Assembly: GCA_944363655.1 (NCBI GenBank)
Contig: CALVUU010000068.1
Coordinates: 1-13,629, forward strand
Direction of reading: 5' to 3'
DNA from: an uncultured Bacilli bacterium
GTDB lineage: Bacteria; Bacillota_I; Bacilli_A; RF39; UBA660
DNA length: 13,629 nt
Positions 7,469-13,629 of the stretch are shown here, piece by piece; positions within the stretch are counted from its first letter, which is position 1, and the number at the start of each line of letters is the position of its first letter. A program made the position numbers and the translations under genes. The notes below the pieces were generated by a model. It did not search any database. It was not told the DNA's origin and saw only the letters and a program-made list of their open reading frames with translations.

Positions 7469-9238
7469 TTATTTTTCCTTTCGTTCTACTAAATACTTGT
7501 GTAAATCTCTTGCTACATTTTCCGGGATAATTTCCTTTAATTCAGTAATTGATGCTTCCGCTATTTTTTTAATACTTCCATATTTTTTAATAAGTTCTTT
7601 TTTTCTTATTTTACCTATACCATCAATATTATCTAAAATACTGGCAATACTCCCTTTATCCCGTAACTTTTTATGATAAGTAATTGTAAATCTATGAACT
7701 TCATCTTGAATACGTGTTAAATAATGAAATATATCACTATCACGAGGAATATCGATAACTTCTAAAGTAGCTCCATCAATTAATTGATTAGTCCGGTGGT
7801 GATCATCTTTTTTTAAGCCACAAACCTTAATATTTAAATGTAGAGCATCAAGTATTTCATTACAAGCCCTAATTTGGTTTTCTCCTCCATCAACAATTAT
7901 TAAATCGGGCATTTCCGTTTTATCAACCATAGCTCGGTAGTATCTTCGATATATTACTTCTTTCATCGTATTATAATCATCATTTTTATCAACACTCACT
8001 TTATATTTACGATATTCACTCCTAGCGGGTTTACCATTTTTAAAGACAACCATCCCACTTACCGAATATGAACCAAATAAATTGGAATTATCGAAAGCAT
8101 CAATCCGATCTATTACAGGCATATTAAGTAATTCTTTTAAAGATTCATTTGCTCCAATAGTTCTAGCTTCATCATTACGAATAATATTTACTTCTTGTTC
8201 TAAACTAATTTTAGCATTAGTTTTAGCCATATCAATTAAATTTTTCTTGTTACCTTTCTTTGGTATTATTGCCCTTGTATTTAAAATATTACTTATTACT
8301 TCACTATTAAGTTTTTCATCAAGTAGTATTTCTTTAGGAACTTCATGCTTTGTATAAAAATTTAAAATATAAGAATTAACTTCATCATAAACATCACTTA
8401 TTAAATAAAATTTATCGTTATTTCCTCCGACGATTTTACCATTACGAATAAATAAAATTTGTACCGAAACAAGTCCTTCATCAAAATAAAAGGCAATAGC
8501 ATCCCGATTTATATAATCATGCAATTCAACTTTTTGCTTGTCTAGTATTACTTTAATATATTGTAATTCTTTTTTTAATTCAAGTGCTGCTTCAAAGTTG
8601 AGATTTTCACTAAAAACATTTATTTTCTCCATTATCTTATCAATTAATATCTTATCATTTCCTTTTAAAAAATCTAATATTTCACTCTCCATTTTAATTA
8701 AAGCATCTTGATTAACATTTTTTTCACAATACCCTAAACATTCTCCGATATGAAAATACAAACAAACTTTTTTAGGCATACCTTCACATTTTTTTAAAGG
8801 ATATAATCTATTGATTAAACCAACTATCTTCCGCGCAGCATAAGCATTAGGATATGGTCCAAACAACATCTTTTTATCTTTCTTTTTAATATTTAAATAC
8901 CTAGAAACTTTAAGCCGCGGATATGGTTTACTAATATATTCAATATAGGGGTAACTTTTATCATCTTTAAGTAAAATATTATACTTAGGATTATATTCTT
9001 TTATTAAATTAATTTCTAAAATAAATGCTTCTTGTTCCGTAGTAGTAGTTATATATGTAAAATCTACTACTTCACTAACCATTTTAGCAGTTTTCCCAGT
9101 AACAGTACCTTTAAAATAACTATTAACTCGTTTATATAAATCCTTTGCTTTACCAACATAAATAATCATATTATTTTGATTTCGCATTTGATATGATCCC
9201 GGTAAATGAGGTATCGTTTTTAATTTATCTCTAAGCAT
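7469..9238 (-). CDS. uvrC: Excinuclease ABC subunit C (UvrC)
   Basis: This 589-residue protein makes both incisions in nucleotide excision repair after UvrAB damage recognition. The GIY-YIG nuclease domain is at about 12-90 (GSYQM, IYVGKAKDL, catalytic-type E75). Four cysteines C151, C159, C167 and C171 match the iron-sulfur ligands described for UvrC. A UVR motif is at about 200-232. The RNase H-like domain has D383 (FDNSN), D450 (IVDGG) and H515 (EVHRF). The helix-hairpin-helix end is at about 535-570 (NIDGIGKIRKKEL). The full family length is present and no key residue is missing. The start follows GGTGGG. It heads the run continuing into the RnfC/RnfD-like genes, and its promoter region shares a 16-base inverted repeat with the divergent yigZ-like gene. 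Confidence 0.98.
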   Translation of the reverse strand: MLRDKLKTIPHLPGSYQMRNQNNMIIYVGKAKDLYKRVNSYFKGTVTGKTAKMVSEVVDFTYITTTTEQEAFILEINLIKEYNPKYNILLKDDKSYPYIEYISKPYPRLKVSRYLNIKKKDKKMLFGPYPNAYAARKIVGLINRLYPLKKCEGMPKKVCLYFHIGECLGYCEKNVNQDALIKMESEILDFLKGNDKILIDKIMEKINVFSENLNFEAALELKKELQYIKVILDKQKVELHDYINRDAIAFYFDEGLVSVQILFIRNGKIVGGNNDKFYLISDVYDEVNSYILNFYTKHEVPKEILLDEKLNSEVISNILNTRAIIPKKGNKKNLIDMAKTNAKISLEQEVNIIRNDEARTIGANESLKELLNMPVIDRIDAFDNSNLFGSYSVSGMVVFKNGKPARSEYRKYKVSVDKNDDYNTMKEVIYRRYYRAMVDKTEMPDLIIVDGGENQIRACNEILDALHLNIKVCGLKKDDHHRTNQLIDGATLEVIDIPRDSDIFHYLTRIQDEVHRFTITYHKKLRDKGSIASILDNIDGIGKIRKKELIKKYGSIKKIAEASITELKEIIPENVARDLHKYLVERKEK

Positions 9239-9245
9239 TATTTCC

Positions 9246-9301
9246 CACCACCAATATTATACTACAAAATAACATAATTTTACGATATAATATTGGTGGT
9301 G
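9246..9301. promoter_or_regulatory. 16-base inverted repeat with mirrored -10 boxes and ribosome sites
   Basis: CACCACCAATATTATA (9246-9261) and TATAATATTGGTGGTG (9286-9301) are perfect reverse complements separated by 24 bases. Each arm holds TATAAT and GGTGGTG pointing outward, toward uvrC (ATG 9238) and the yigZ-like gene (ATG 9307). If the TATAAT boxes are used, both transcripts begin within about 10-12 bases of their start codons. No good -35 box is visible at 17 bases on either side. It could instead be an operator, or a hairpin in a longer transcript. Confidence 0.55.
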
Positions 9302-9306
9302 ATATT

Positions 9307-9657
9307 ATGAATTTAATAAATTCTTCCCAAATAGAAATAAAAAAATCTAAATTTATTAGTTATTATTACGAAATAAATAATACTGATGAAGTAAAAATTA
9401 TTTTAAATAATTTAAAAAAAGAACATAAAAAAGCCAAACACTTTGCTTATGCTTATAAAGTATTAAACACTGCTGGTAAAAGTGATGATAAAGAACCAAG
9501 TGGTAGTGCAGGAATACCTCTTTATAACCTAATTGAAAAAAAGAATTTAAATAATATATTATTAGTTGTAGTTAGATATTTCGGAGGAACAAAATTGGGA
9601 ATTGGGCCATTAACTAGAGCCTATTCTAGTGCTGGTGCTTCTGCATTAAAAAAATGA
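9307..9657 (+). CDS. YigZ/IMPACT N-terminal-domain protein, single-domain form
   Basis: The 116-residue product matches the N-terminal domain of the YigZ/YvyE (UPF0029, IMPACT) family. It has KKSKFISY (12-19), HFAYAY (45-50), DDKEPSGSAGIPL (60-72) and VVVRYFGGTKLGIGPLTRAYS (87-107). Full YigZ proteins are about 200 residues with a second ferredoxin-like domain (DUF1949); here the reading frame stops right after the first domain. The stop TGA directly abuts the trxA stop on the other strand, leaving no room for a lost C-terminus unless that part was replaced. The family's cellular role is uncertain; nucleic-acid or ribosome binding has been proposed. The start is supported by GGTGGTG. It is divergent from uvrC. 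Confidence 0.9.
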   Translation: MNLINSSQIEIKKSKFISYYYEINNTDEVKIILNNLKKEHKKAKHFAYAYKVLNTAGKSDDKEPSGSAGIPLYNLIEKKNLNNILLVVVRYFGGTKLGIGPLTRAYSSAGASALKK

Positions 9658-9678
9658 TCATTCGACCATTTTTTTAAT
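9645..9678. terminator. Weak AT-rich bidirectional terminator candidate across abutting stops
   Basis: ATTAAAAAAATG (9645-9656) and CATTTTTTTAAT (9667-9678) are perfect 12-base inverted repeats with a 10-base loop, so each strand ends the hairpin in a T7 run. It spans both stop codons, which form the palindrome TGATCA at 9655-9660. The stem has only one G-C pair and its T run is part of the stem, so strength is doubtful. Confidence 0.4.
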
Positions 9679-9945
9679 TTCATCAATATTTCTAAATCCA
9701 ATTTCTTTTTTTATTTCTTTTCCCTTTTCAAATAAAATAAGCGTAGGAATACTCATTACTCCATACTTTGCAGCTAAATCAGGGAAAATATCAACATTAA
9801 CTTTCAAAACATCAATAAAATCGATATCTTCAAGAATTGGTGCTAACATCTTGCAAGGCCCACACCAATCGGCATAAAAATCAACTAAAACTTTTCCATT
9901 TATAAAATCATTAAATTCTTCACTTTTTTCTAAATGTTTTACCAT
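9658..9945 (-). CDS. trxA: Thioredoxin
   Basis: This compact 95-residue thioredoxin is a cytoplasmic disulfide reductase serving ribonucleotide reductase and other targets. The active site is W27-C28-G29-P30-C31-K, with the cis-proline P67 in MSIPT facing it and the buried acidic D22 in VDFYAD. It is about ten residues shorter than typical TrxA, the difference lying in the loop after the active-site helix (residues 38-45). A strong AAGGAGGAG ribosome site precedes the ATG. It follows the cvpA-like gene by nine bases and probably shares its promoter. It ends back to back with the yigZ-like gene. In Bacillus trxA lies next to uvrC, and here it is separated from it by one gene. Confidence 0.95.
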   Translation of the reverse strand: MVKHLEKSEEFNDFINGKVLVDFYADWCGPCKMLAPILEDIDFIDVLKVNVDIFPDLAAKYGVMSIPTLILFEKGKEIKKEIGFRNIDEIKKMVE

Positions 9946-9954
9946 AACTCCTCC

Positions 9955-10650
9955 TTATATTACAACTGTATTTGAAAATACAATTTTGCCATCATCAATT
10001 AATTTTTGAGCGTCTTCCTTAGATATTATATTATAATAAACTAAAGTATGCAACACTTGGAAATTTACATCTTCCCGATTAGAACTTTCATCCATTTCAT
10101 TTAATATTTCATTAATTTTTTCTAATGCTTGAGTACTACTTGCAGCAAGTGATCCAATTATTGGAGTTCTTTCTAATAAGACAATAGAAAATTTACTTTC
10201 TGCAACCATTGGTTCTGTTGCAGGAATATGAAATAAAATAAAAGTTATCAAGAAAGCCATAACTAAACCTTCGATTAAACCTAATATTCCTCCCATTATT
10301 TTTGATGGAATTGCTAAAACAACTGTTATTTCTAATAATTTTTCTACCAAACCAGCAAGGTTAATTAGTATACTTAAAACACAATATAGTACTATATAAA
10401 TTACTATGAAAGCAATAAGTTCATAAATTAGTACATTTATTGCTGTAATACCATCAAATATACCTCCAAAATTAAAGAATGGTAATAAATCCATCAAGAA
10501 ATTTGCCAAAAAGTCTTTTAAAACAAATGCTAATACTAACACAGCACAAGTTCCAACTAATTGAACTAATGTTTTAATAACCCCTTTTTTAAGACCAATG
10601 ACCCCAAATAACAAAATAATTAAAATACTAACAATATCAATAATATTCAT
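9955..10650 (-). CDS. cvpA: CvpA family membrane protein
   Basis: The product has 231 residues, with four likely membrane segments at about 3-22, 27-48, 78-107 and 116-146. A soluble C-terminal tail (about 150-231) is rich in Glu/Asn/Ile. The first segment ends in GVIGLKKGVIKTLVQLVG, the G-x-x-x-G-x-x-x-G and basic-turn pattern of CvpA (colicin V production) proteins. The family is widespread and poorly understood; roles in envelope integrity have been reported. The start follows GGGAGA (10658-10663). It leads a two-gene unit with trxA and diverges from rnhC. The order rnhC, cvpA, trxA, uvrC follows Bacillus, although zapA, polX and mutS2 that lie between them there are missing. Confidence 0.87.
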   Translation of the reverse strand: MNIIDIVSILIILLFGVIGLKKGVIKTLVQLVGTCAVLVLAFVLKDFLANFLMDLLPFFNFGGIFDGITAINVLIYELIAFIVIYIVLYCVLSILINLAGLVEKLLEITVVLAIPSKIMGGILGLIEGLVMAFLITFILFHIPATEPMVAESKFSIVLLERTPIIGSLAASSTQALEKINEILNEMDESSNREDVNFQVLHTLVYYNIISKEDAQKLIDDGKIVFSNTVVI

Positions 10651-10668
10651 ATTTACGTCTCCCTATCT

Positions 10669-10685
10669 TAATTATATTATAATTA
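10669..10685. repeat. 17-base palindrome in the cvpA-rnhC divergent gap
   Basis: TAATTATA and TATAATTA are perfect inverted arms around a single T. It covers the -10 box proposed for cvpA. As pure AT in an AT-rich genome it could arise by chance, or be an operator shared by the two divergent genes. Confidence 0.4.
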
Positions 10686-10704
10686 TGATGAAAAATAAAG
10701 ACAA
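10676..10704 (-). promoter_or_regulatory. SigA-type promoter for cvpA-trxA
   Basis: On the minus strand, TTGTCT (10699-10704), a 17-base spacer and a perfect TATAAT (10676-10681). Transcription would begin near 10669, with a leader of about 18 bases that holds the GGGAGA ribosome site. Confidence 0.6.
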
Positions 10705-10707
10705 ATA

Positions 10708-10716
10708 TGATAAAAT
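10708..10716 (+). promoter_or_regulatory. Extended -10 promoter candidate for rnhC
   Basis: TGA-TAAAAT forms an extended -10 element with no clear -35 box. The start of transcription would be near 10723, directly before the ribosome site GTGAGG (10725-10730) of rnhC. Confidence 0.4.
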
Positions 10717-10739
10717 TTAATCAAGTGAGGTAAAATTTT

Positions 10740-11675
10740 ATGACAATAGTTTTTAAAGTTAGTGATAATGTTAAAGAAAAAATGATTAAATATTATAAAG
10801 ACTTAAGAAAAGAAAAAACTCCACCATATGCTATATTTCAAGCTATGGAAGCAGATACAACAATTACCCTTTATGAATCAGGCAAAGCAATGTTTCAAGG
10901 TGTTTCTGCTGATATTGATGCAAATATTTGGATTGATTTAGAACGTAAACTAAATAATCGTATTATTGATATTAAAACGGGTAAGGAAAAAAATAAGAAA
11001 GAAAAAACTTTAAAATATCGTAAGTTTGATAAATATAACACTGTTGGTTCTGATGAAGTTGGAACGGGAGATTATTTTGGACCAATTGTAGTTACTGCGA
11101 CATTTGTAAGTAAAGAAGATATTTCATTTTTAGATGAATTAAAAGTAACAGATTCAAAAAAAATTAATGATGAAACCATTAAAAAAATAGCTCCCAAAAT
11201 TATGGAAAAAATACCTTATTCTAGTTATATACTAAGTAATAATGAATATAATAAATTTCATAACGAAAGTATTAATATGAATAAAATAAAAGCAATACTT
11301 CATAACAAAGTATTGCTTAATATGGTAAATAAAAATTTACCATATGAAAAAATTGTAGTAGATCAGTTCACACCACCAACAAAATATTATGAATATTTAA
11401 GTGATGTCAAAGATAAAGTAATAAACATTACATTCACCACTAAAGCCGAAGAACAATGCTTAAGTGTTGCTTGCGCATCCATCATAAGCAGATACATATT
11501 CTTAAAAACAATGCATGATATAAGCGCTGAATTAGGCATAGATATTCCTAAAGGGGCTGGAACAACAGTTGATGAAGTCGCAGAAAAATTAGTTCGAGAA
11601 CATGGCTTTGATATTCTAAATAAATATGCTAAACTTAATTTCAAAAATACAGAAAAAATAAAATCGATAAACTAA
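10740..11675 (+). CDS. rnhC: Ribonuclease HIII
   Basis: This 311-residue enzyme cleaves the RNA strand of RNA/DNA hybrids, removing primers and R-loops. The N-terminal TBP-like substrate-binding domain (DUF3378) covers about 1-80, including SGKAMFQG (47-54). The catalytic domain opens with GSDEVGTGDYFGP (103-115), giving D105 and E106. It continues with VTDSK (136-140), VVDQF (206-210, D208) and the AEEQCLSVACASIISR block (236-251). GSDE instead of the DE-x-G-R of RNase HII, together with the N-terminal domain, separates HIII from HII. The length is typical. It diverges from cvpA as its transcription is on the plus strand, and its last codons form one arm of the terminator downstream. Confidence 0.97.
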   Translation: MTIVFKVSDNVKEKMIKYYKDLRKEKTPPYAIFQAMEADTTITLYESGKAMFQGVSADIDANIWIDLERKLNNRIIDIKTGKEKNKKEKTLKYRKFDKYNTVGSDEVGTGDYFGPIVVTATFVSKEDISFLDELKVTDSKKINDETIKKIAPKIMEKIPYSSYILSNNEYNKFHNESINMNKIKAILHNKVLLNMVNKNLPYEKIVVDQFTPPTKYYEYLSDVKDKVINITFTTKAEEQCLSVACASIISRYIFLKTMHDISAELGIDIPKGAGTTVDEVAEKLVREHGFDILNKYAKLNFKNTEKIKSIN

Positions 11676-11695
11676 CTAAAGTTATCGATTTTTTC
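11660..11695. terminator. Bidirectional intrinsic terminator between rnhC and the FN3 gene
   Basis: AAAATCGATAA (11660-11670) pairs perfectly with TTATCGATTTT (11682-11692), with an 11-base loop. On the plus strand the right arm runs into TTTTTT (11689-11694), ending rnhC, whose stop codon at 11673 lies in the loop. On the minus strand the hairpin is followed by TTTATTTTTTC, serving the FN3 gene that stops at 11735. Confidence 0.85.
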
Positions 11696-11734
11696 TATAC
11701 TTTTTAAAGCTATCCACCATTAAACTAATCTATA

Positions 11735-13629
11735 TTATCGTAGAACTACTGATAATCTGTAAGGGTCATCAGAAGTTCCGCTTCCTCCTTCTAGTTGGAC
11801 ATTAGTATTTAGATAGAAAGACGGACGAACAGCAAGCGCATAGCTGACACGGTCGCTAGCCACGTAACCACCGTAGGTGAAACGCACAATAAACGCACTA
11901 TCGCTATAGTCCGTATCACGGGAAATTAACCGTTCAGTTGAACCTAAATATAGCCAGTTATCTGTTCCATAATTTGATGAAATTGAACTTAATGCTAATG
12001 TCCATTTTTCTGGACTTGCCGCATATCCATAATCTGATACATACATTAATCCTATTTTCATTGTTTCTTCATAACCACTTTGTCCTGTTCCTACTTCTAC
12101 ATCATAATATTGTTTGGCTGTATTTGTATCACTATATGCCATCCCGCCTACTTGCCATGTGTATTCTGCTATTAAATCTTGCCATGCTACTGGCATTGTA
12201 TTATAGTACATTTCATTTAATGTTGTATAGATGTCTGGTTTTGTACTTGCATTCCATATATTACTATCTCCACTATCCCATGCATAATCTCCTATACTTG
12301 TTGATTTTATAAGTTTTACTTGATTACCAAATACCCCAACAATTCGATATAAGTTATCATTTGGACATGGTGCTGCATCTGTTCCCAAACATACAAAATT
12401 ATTTGGAGATGGTCCTGCATATCTATAGGAATTATCTCCTGCTTCAAGTGTTCCGTATGTACCAGTCCCATCGTGATAATATAAATCATTCTCGCCATCT
12501 TCCGTATATAAATCAGAAATGTAATCAGCTAAATATATAAGACTTTCAGTCGTAGCACTAACTCCACTTTGGTTTGATTGATGTCCTGCAGTATCTTCTA
12601 CATATACTTTAAAATTATATGTGGTTCCTGCAGTTAATCCTGTAAATGTATAACTATTGCTTGTACTATTTACCCAACTTGCTCCATCGTCTTTAGAATA
12701 ATAATATTTTGATATGTTGTTTGTTCCTCCACTAGCTGTTACATTAATTGTTATACTATCACTTGTTATATTGCTTGCATTTACATTACTTACACTTGGA
12801 TTTATATATGTTGTCGCTTCACTTGTTGATGTTACCGCTGATGTTCTTCCATTACTATCTGTTACATATACTTTTAAATAATATGTCGTTCCACTTGTTA
12901 ATCCATTAAAAGTGTGACTACTATTTGATGATGAAGTATAGTTACTTCCATCATCTCTGGAATAATGATAACTTACTATTGAACCATCTCCTGGTGTAGC
13001 ACTTACATTTACTGTTATACTATTTGTTGTTGCTGAAGTTGTAACACTTATCGTTGGTAAAGTATATGTATCTGTTCTTACTGTTGTTTCATATATATTC
13101 GATTCTCTTCCTATACTATCTATCGCTTTTACTTTAATTGTATAATTTCTATTTTCTGATAAATTACTAAATACATTACTTGTTTGATATGCTCCATTAT
13201 TTATTGAGTATTCATAATGATCTATTGCATTTGTTCCATTAGTTCCACTTGGTGTTAGTGTTATACTATTCCATGTTGTTTCTGCATTGACACTTGTTAC
13301 AGTTGGTAATCGATAGATTTCTGTTGTTATTGCTTCATAATACTCTGTTGATTCATGGTTCTCACTATCTACTACTTTTATTCTTATATCATATTCTGTT
13401 GTATCTATTAAATTAGTAAATGTATAAGAATTAGTTTCTGATTCTACCCAATCATTATCATCTATTTTATACATGTGTTTAGATACATTATTACTTCCAC
13501 CACTAGCTGTTACATTTACTGTTATACTATTTAATGTAACACTATGAGTTACATTATCTATTGTTGGATTTTCATATTCACTTGTTGTTACATTTGTTGA
13601 ATATATATTTGATTTTATATCATTTTCAT
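11735..13629 (-). CDS. FN3-repeat surface protein with variable-type C-terminal domain (5' end missing)
   Basis: The frame is open to the right edge (first full codon 13625-13627), giving 631 visible residues; the true start lies outside, and the ATG at 13472-13474 is internal. Four FN3-type units are visible at about 13573-13313, 13312-13064, 13063-12806 and 12805-12542. The C-terminal domain (about 268 residues, 12541-11738) has a Cys pair in FVCLG...PCPND, a LYRIVGVFGNQVKLIKS segment, Trp-rich helices, RLISRDTDYS, then AVRPSFYL and GTSDDPYRL near the end. This pattern, ending with (A/G)VRP, is common in surface proteins of gut Firmicutes and resembles the C-type-lectin/FGE-like folds used by retroelement-diversified proteins, from memory. 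Its last 115 or so coding bases before AVRP are much GC-richer. No LPxTG anchor is seen. It is probably exported like its left-hand paralogue. Confidence 0.87.
   Translation of the reverse strand, partial: ENDIKSNIYSTNVTTSEYENPTIDNVTHSVTLNSITVNVTASGGSNNVSKHMYKIDDNDWVESETNSYTFTNLIDTTEYDIRIKVVDSENHESTEYYEAITTEIYRLPTVTSVNAETTWNSITLTPSGTNGTNAIDHYEYSINNGAYQTSNVFSNLSENRNYTIKVKAIDSIGRESNIYETTVRTDTYTLPTISVTTSATTNSITVNVSATPGDGSIVSYHYSRDDGSNYTSSSNSSHTFNGLTSGTTYYLKVYVTDSNGRTSAVTSTSEATTYINPSVSNVNASNITSDSITINVTASGGTNNISKYYYSKDDGASWVNSTSNSYTFTGLTAGTTYNFKVYVEDTAGHQSNQSGVSATTESLIYLADYISDLYTEDGENDLYYHDGTGTYGTLEAGDNSYRYAGPSPNNFVCLGTDAAPCPNDNLYRIVGVFGNQVKLIKSTSIGDYAWDSGDSNIWNASTKPDIYTTLNEMYYNTMPVAWQDLIAEYTWQVGGMAYSDTNTAKQYYDVEVGTGQSGYEETMKIGLMYVSDYGYAASPEKWTLALSSISSNYGTDNWLYLGSTERLISRDTDYSDSAFIVRFTYGGYVASDRVSYALAVRPSFYLNTNVQLEGGSGTSDDPYRLSVVLR
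11820..11937 (-). other. GC-rich tract, candidate variable region of a diversity-generating retroelement target
   Basis: By hand count 11821-11935 holds 59 G/C in 115 bases (about 51%; 58% in 11821-11880), against 28% in the next 60 bases (11941-12000). It encodes residues from ERLISRD to the AVRP motif near the C-terminus. Codons change abruptly: Arg is CGT/CGG rather than AGA, and AGC, GAC, TAC, GTG and GCG are frequent. Many codons in it end in C or T and differ from AAC/AAT only at positions 1-2 (TAC, GAC, AGC, GGT, TAT, GAT), as expected where adenines of a template are replaced at random. No template repeat or reverse transcriptase gene is in the window, so the call is tentative. Confidence 0.45.
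13121..13629. repeat. Right copy of the 509-base direct repeat (FN3 coding)
   Basis: This stretch is colinear with 1-509 at an offset of 13120 bases, same orientation, about 84% identical and ungapped. Some 60-base blocks differ by only four bases (13481-13540), others by 13 or 14, so conservation is uneven along the unit. Confidence 0.9.

Noticed and set aside
8082..8357. 91-residue plus-strand reading frame inside uvrC
   Set aside because: It is the antisense of the conserved UvrC RNase H-like region, with no supporting signal.
2573..9657. Mycoplasma-type code with TGA as Trp
   Set aside because: TGA ends sigA, dnaG, the RnfC-like, trxA and yigZ-like genes at the expected places, and Trp residues at conserved positions use TGG.
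11387..11644. 85-residue minus-strand frame inside rnhC
   Set aside because: It is the antisense of the conserved catalytic block of RNase HIII.
11938..12498. Plus- and minus-strand frames within the C-terminal domain of the FN3 gene
   Set aside because: They are other-frame shadows of low-complexity Thr/Ser/Tyr codons; the minus frame covering the whole region is the real one.
13472..13474. Start codon of the right-hand FN3 gene at this ATG
   Set aside because: The same frame stays open for 51 further codons to the window edge and those codons match the left paralogue in frame, so the ATG is internal.
12542..13629. CRISPR or tandem-repeat array, because of recurring short words such as TTATACTATT
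   Set aside because: Spacing matches FN3 units of about 250-270 bases and the words encode the conserved N-S-I-T motif; there are no unique spacers.
1..13629. Reverse transcriptase, template repeat, insertion sequence, tRNA or rRNA genes
   Set aside because: I looked for coding motifs, inverted ends and copies of the GC-rich tract and found none in this window.

Overview
The window is AT-rich DNA from a low-GC Firmicutes-type bacterium. It most resembles uncultured gut Bacilli/Mollicutes-like lineages; this is inferred from gene content and base use, not from a search. TGA is a genuine stop (sigA, dnaG, trxA and the yigZ-like gene all end with it) and Trp is encoded by TGG, so the code is the standard bacterial one, not that of Mycoplasma.

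Layout. (1) Bases 1-1374, minus strand: 5' part of a gene for a large exported protein. It has a SipW-cognate-type signal (GATYAYF), a beta-rich N-terminal region and fibronectin type III (FN3) repeats, and runs off the left edge. (2) Bases 1543-1975, plus strand: a tiny Arc-like ribbon-helix-helix regulator followed by a YqfQ-like protein. (3) Bases 1947-9238, minus strand: uvrC, an RnfC-like and an RnfD-like gene, dnaG, sigA and trmK, tightly packed with ATGA overlaps. The last three have their own promoter and end in a terminator lying inside the convergent yqfQ-like gene. (4) Bases 9307-9657, plus: a one-domain YigZ/IMPACT protein diverging from uvrC. (5) Bases 9658-10650, minus: cvpA-like and trxA. 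(6) Bases 10740-11675, plus: RNase HIII, then a bidirectional terminator. (7) Bases 11735-13629, minus: 3' part of a second FN3 protein, paralogous to the first (about 84% identical DNA over 509 ungapped bases), ending in a C-terminal domain with a sharply GC-richer tail.

The housekeeping core looks like two clusters known from Bacillus, compacted and joined: dnaG-sigA-trmK-(yqfQ) and rnhC-cvpA-(polX-mutS2)-trxA-uvrC. It covers primer synthesis, primary transcription initiation, tRNA methylation, excision repair, RNA/DNA hybrid removal and thiol redox. Into it are set a two-gene Rnf-like electron-transfer pair, and outside it lie two same-strand surface-protein paralogues.

The most interesting signal is the 3' end of the right-hand surface gene. 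About 115 bases are roughly 51% G+C inside a gene of about 28%, and they encode the variable-looking stretch before an AVRP motif near the C-terminus. This resembles the variable region of a diversity-generating retroelement target gene. No reverse transcriptase or template repeat is present in the window, so this remains a hypothesis.
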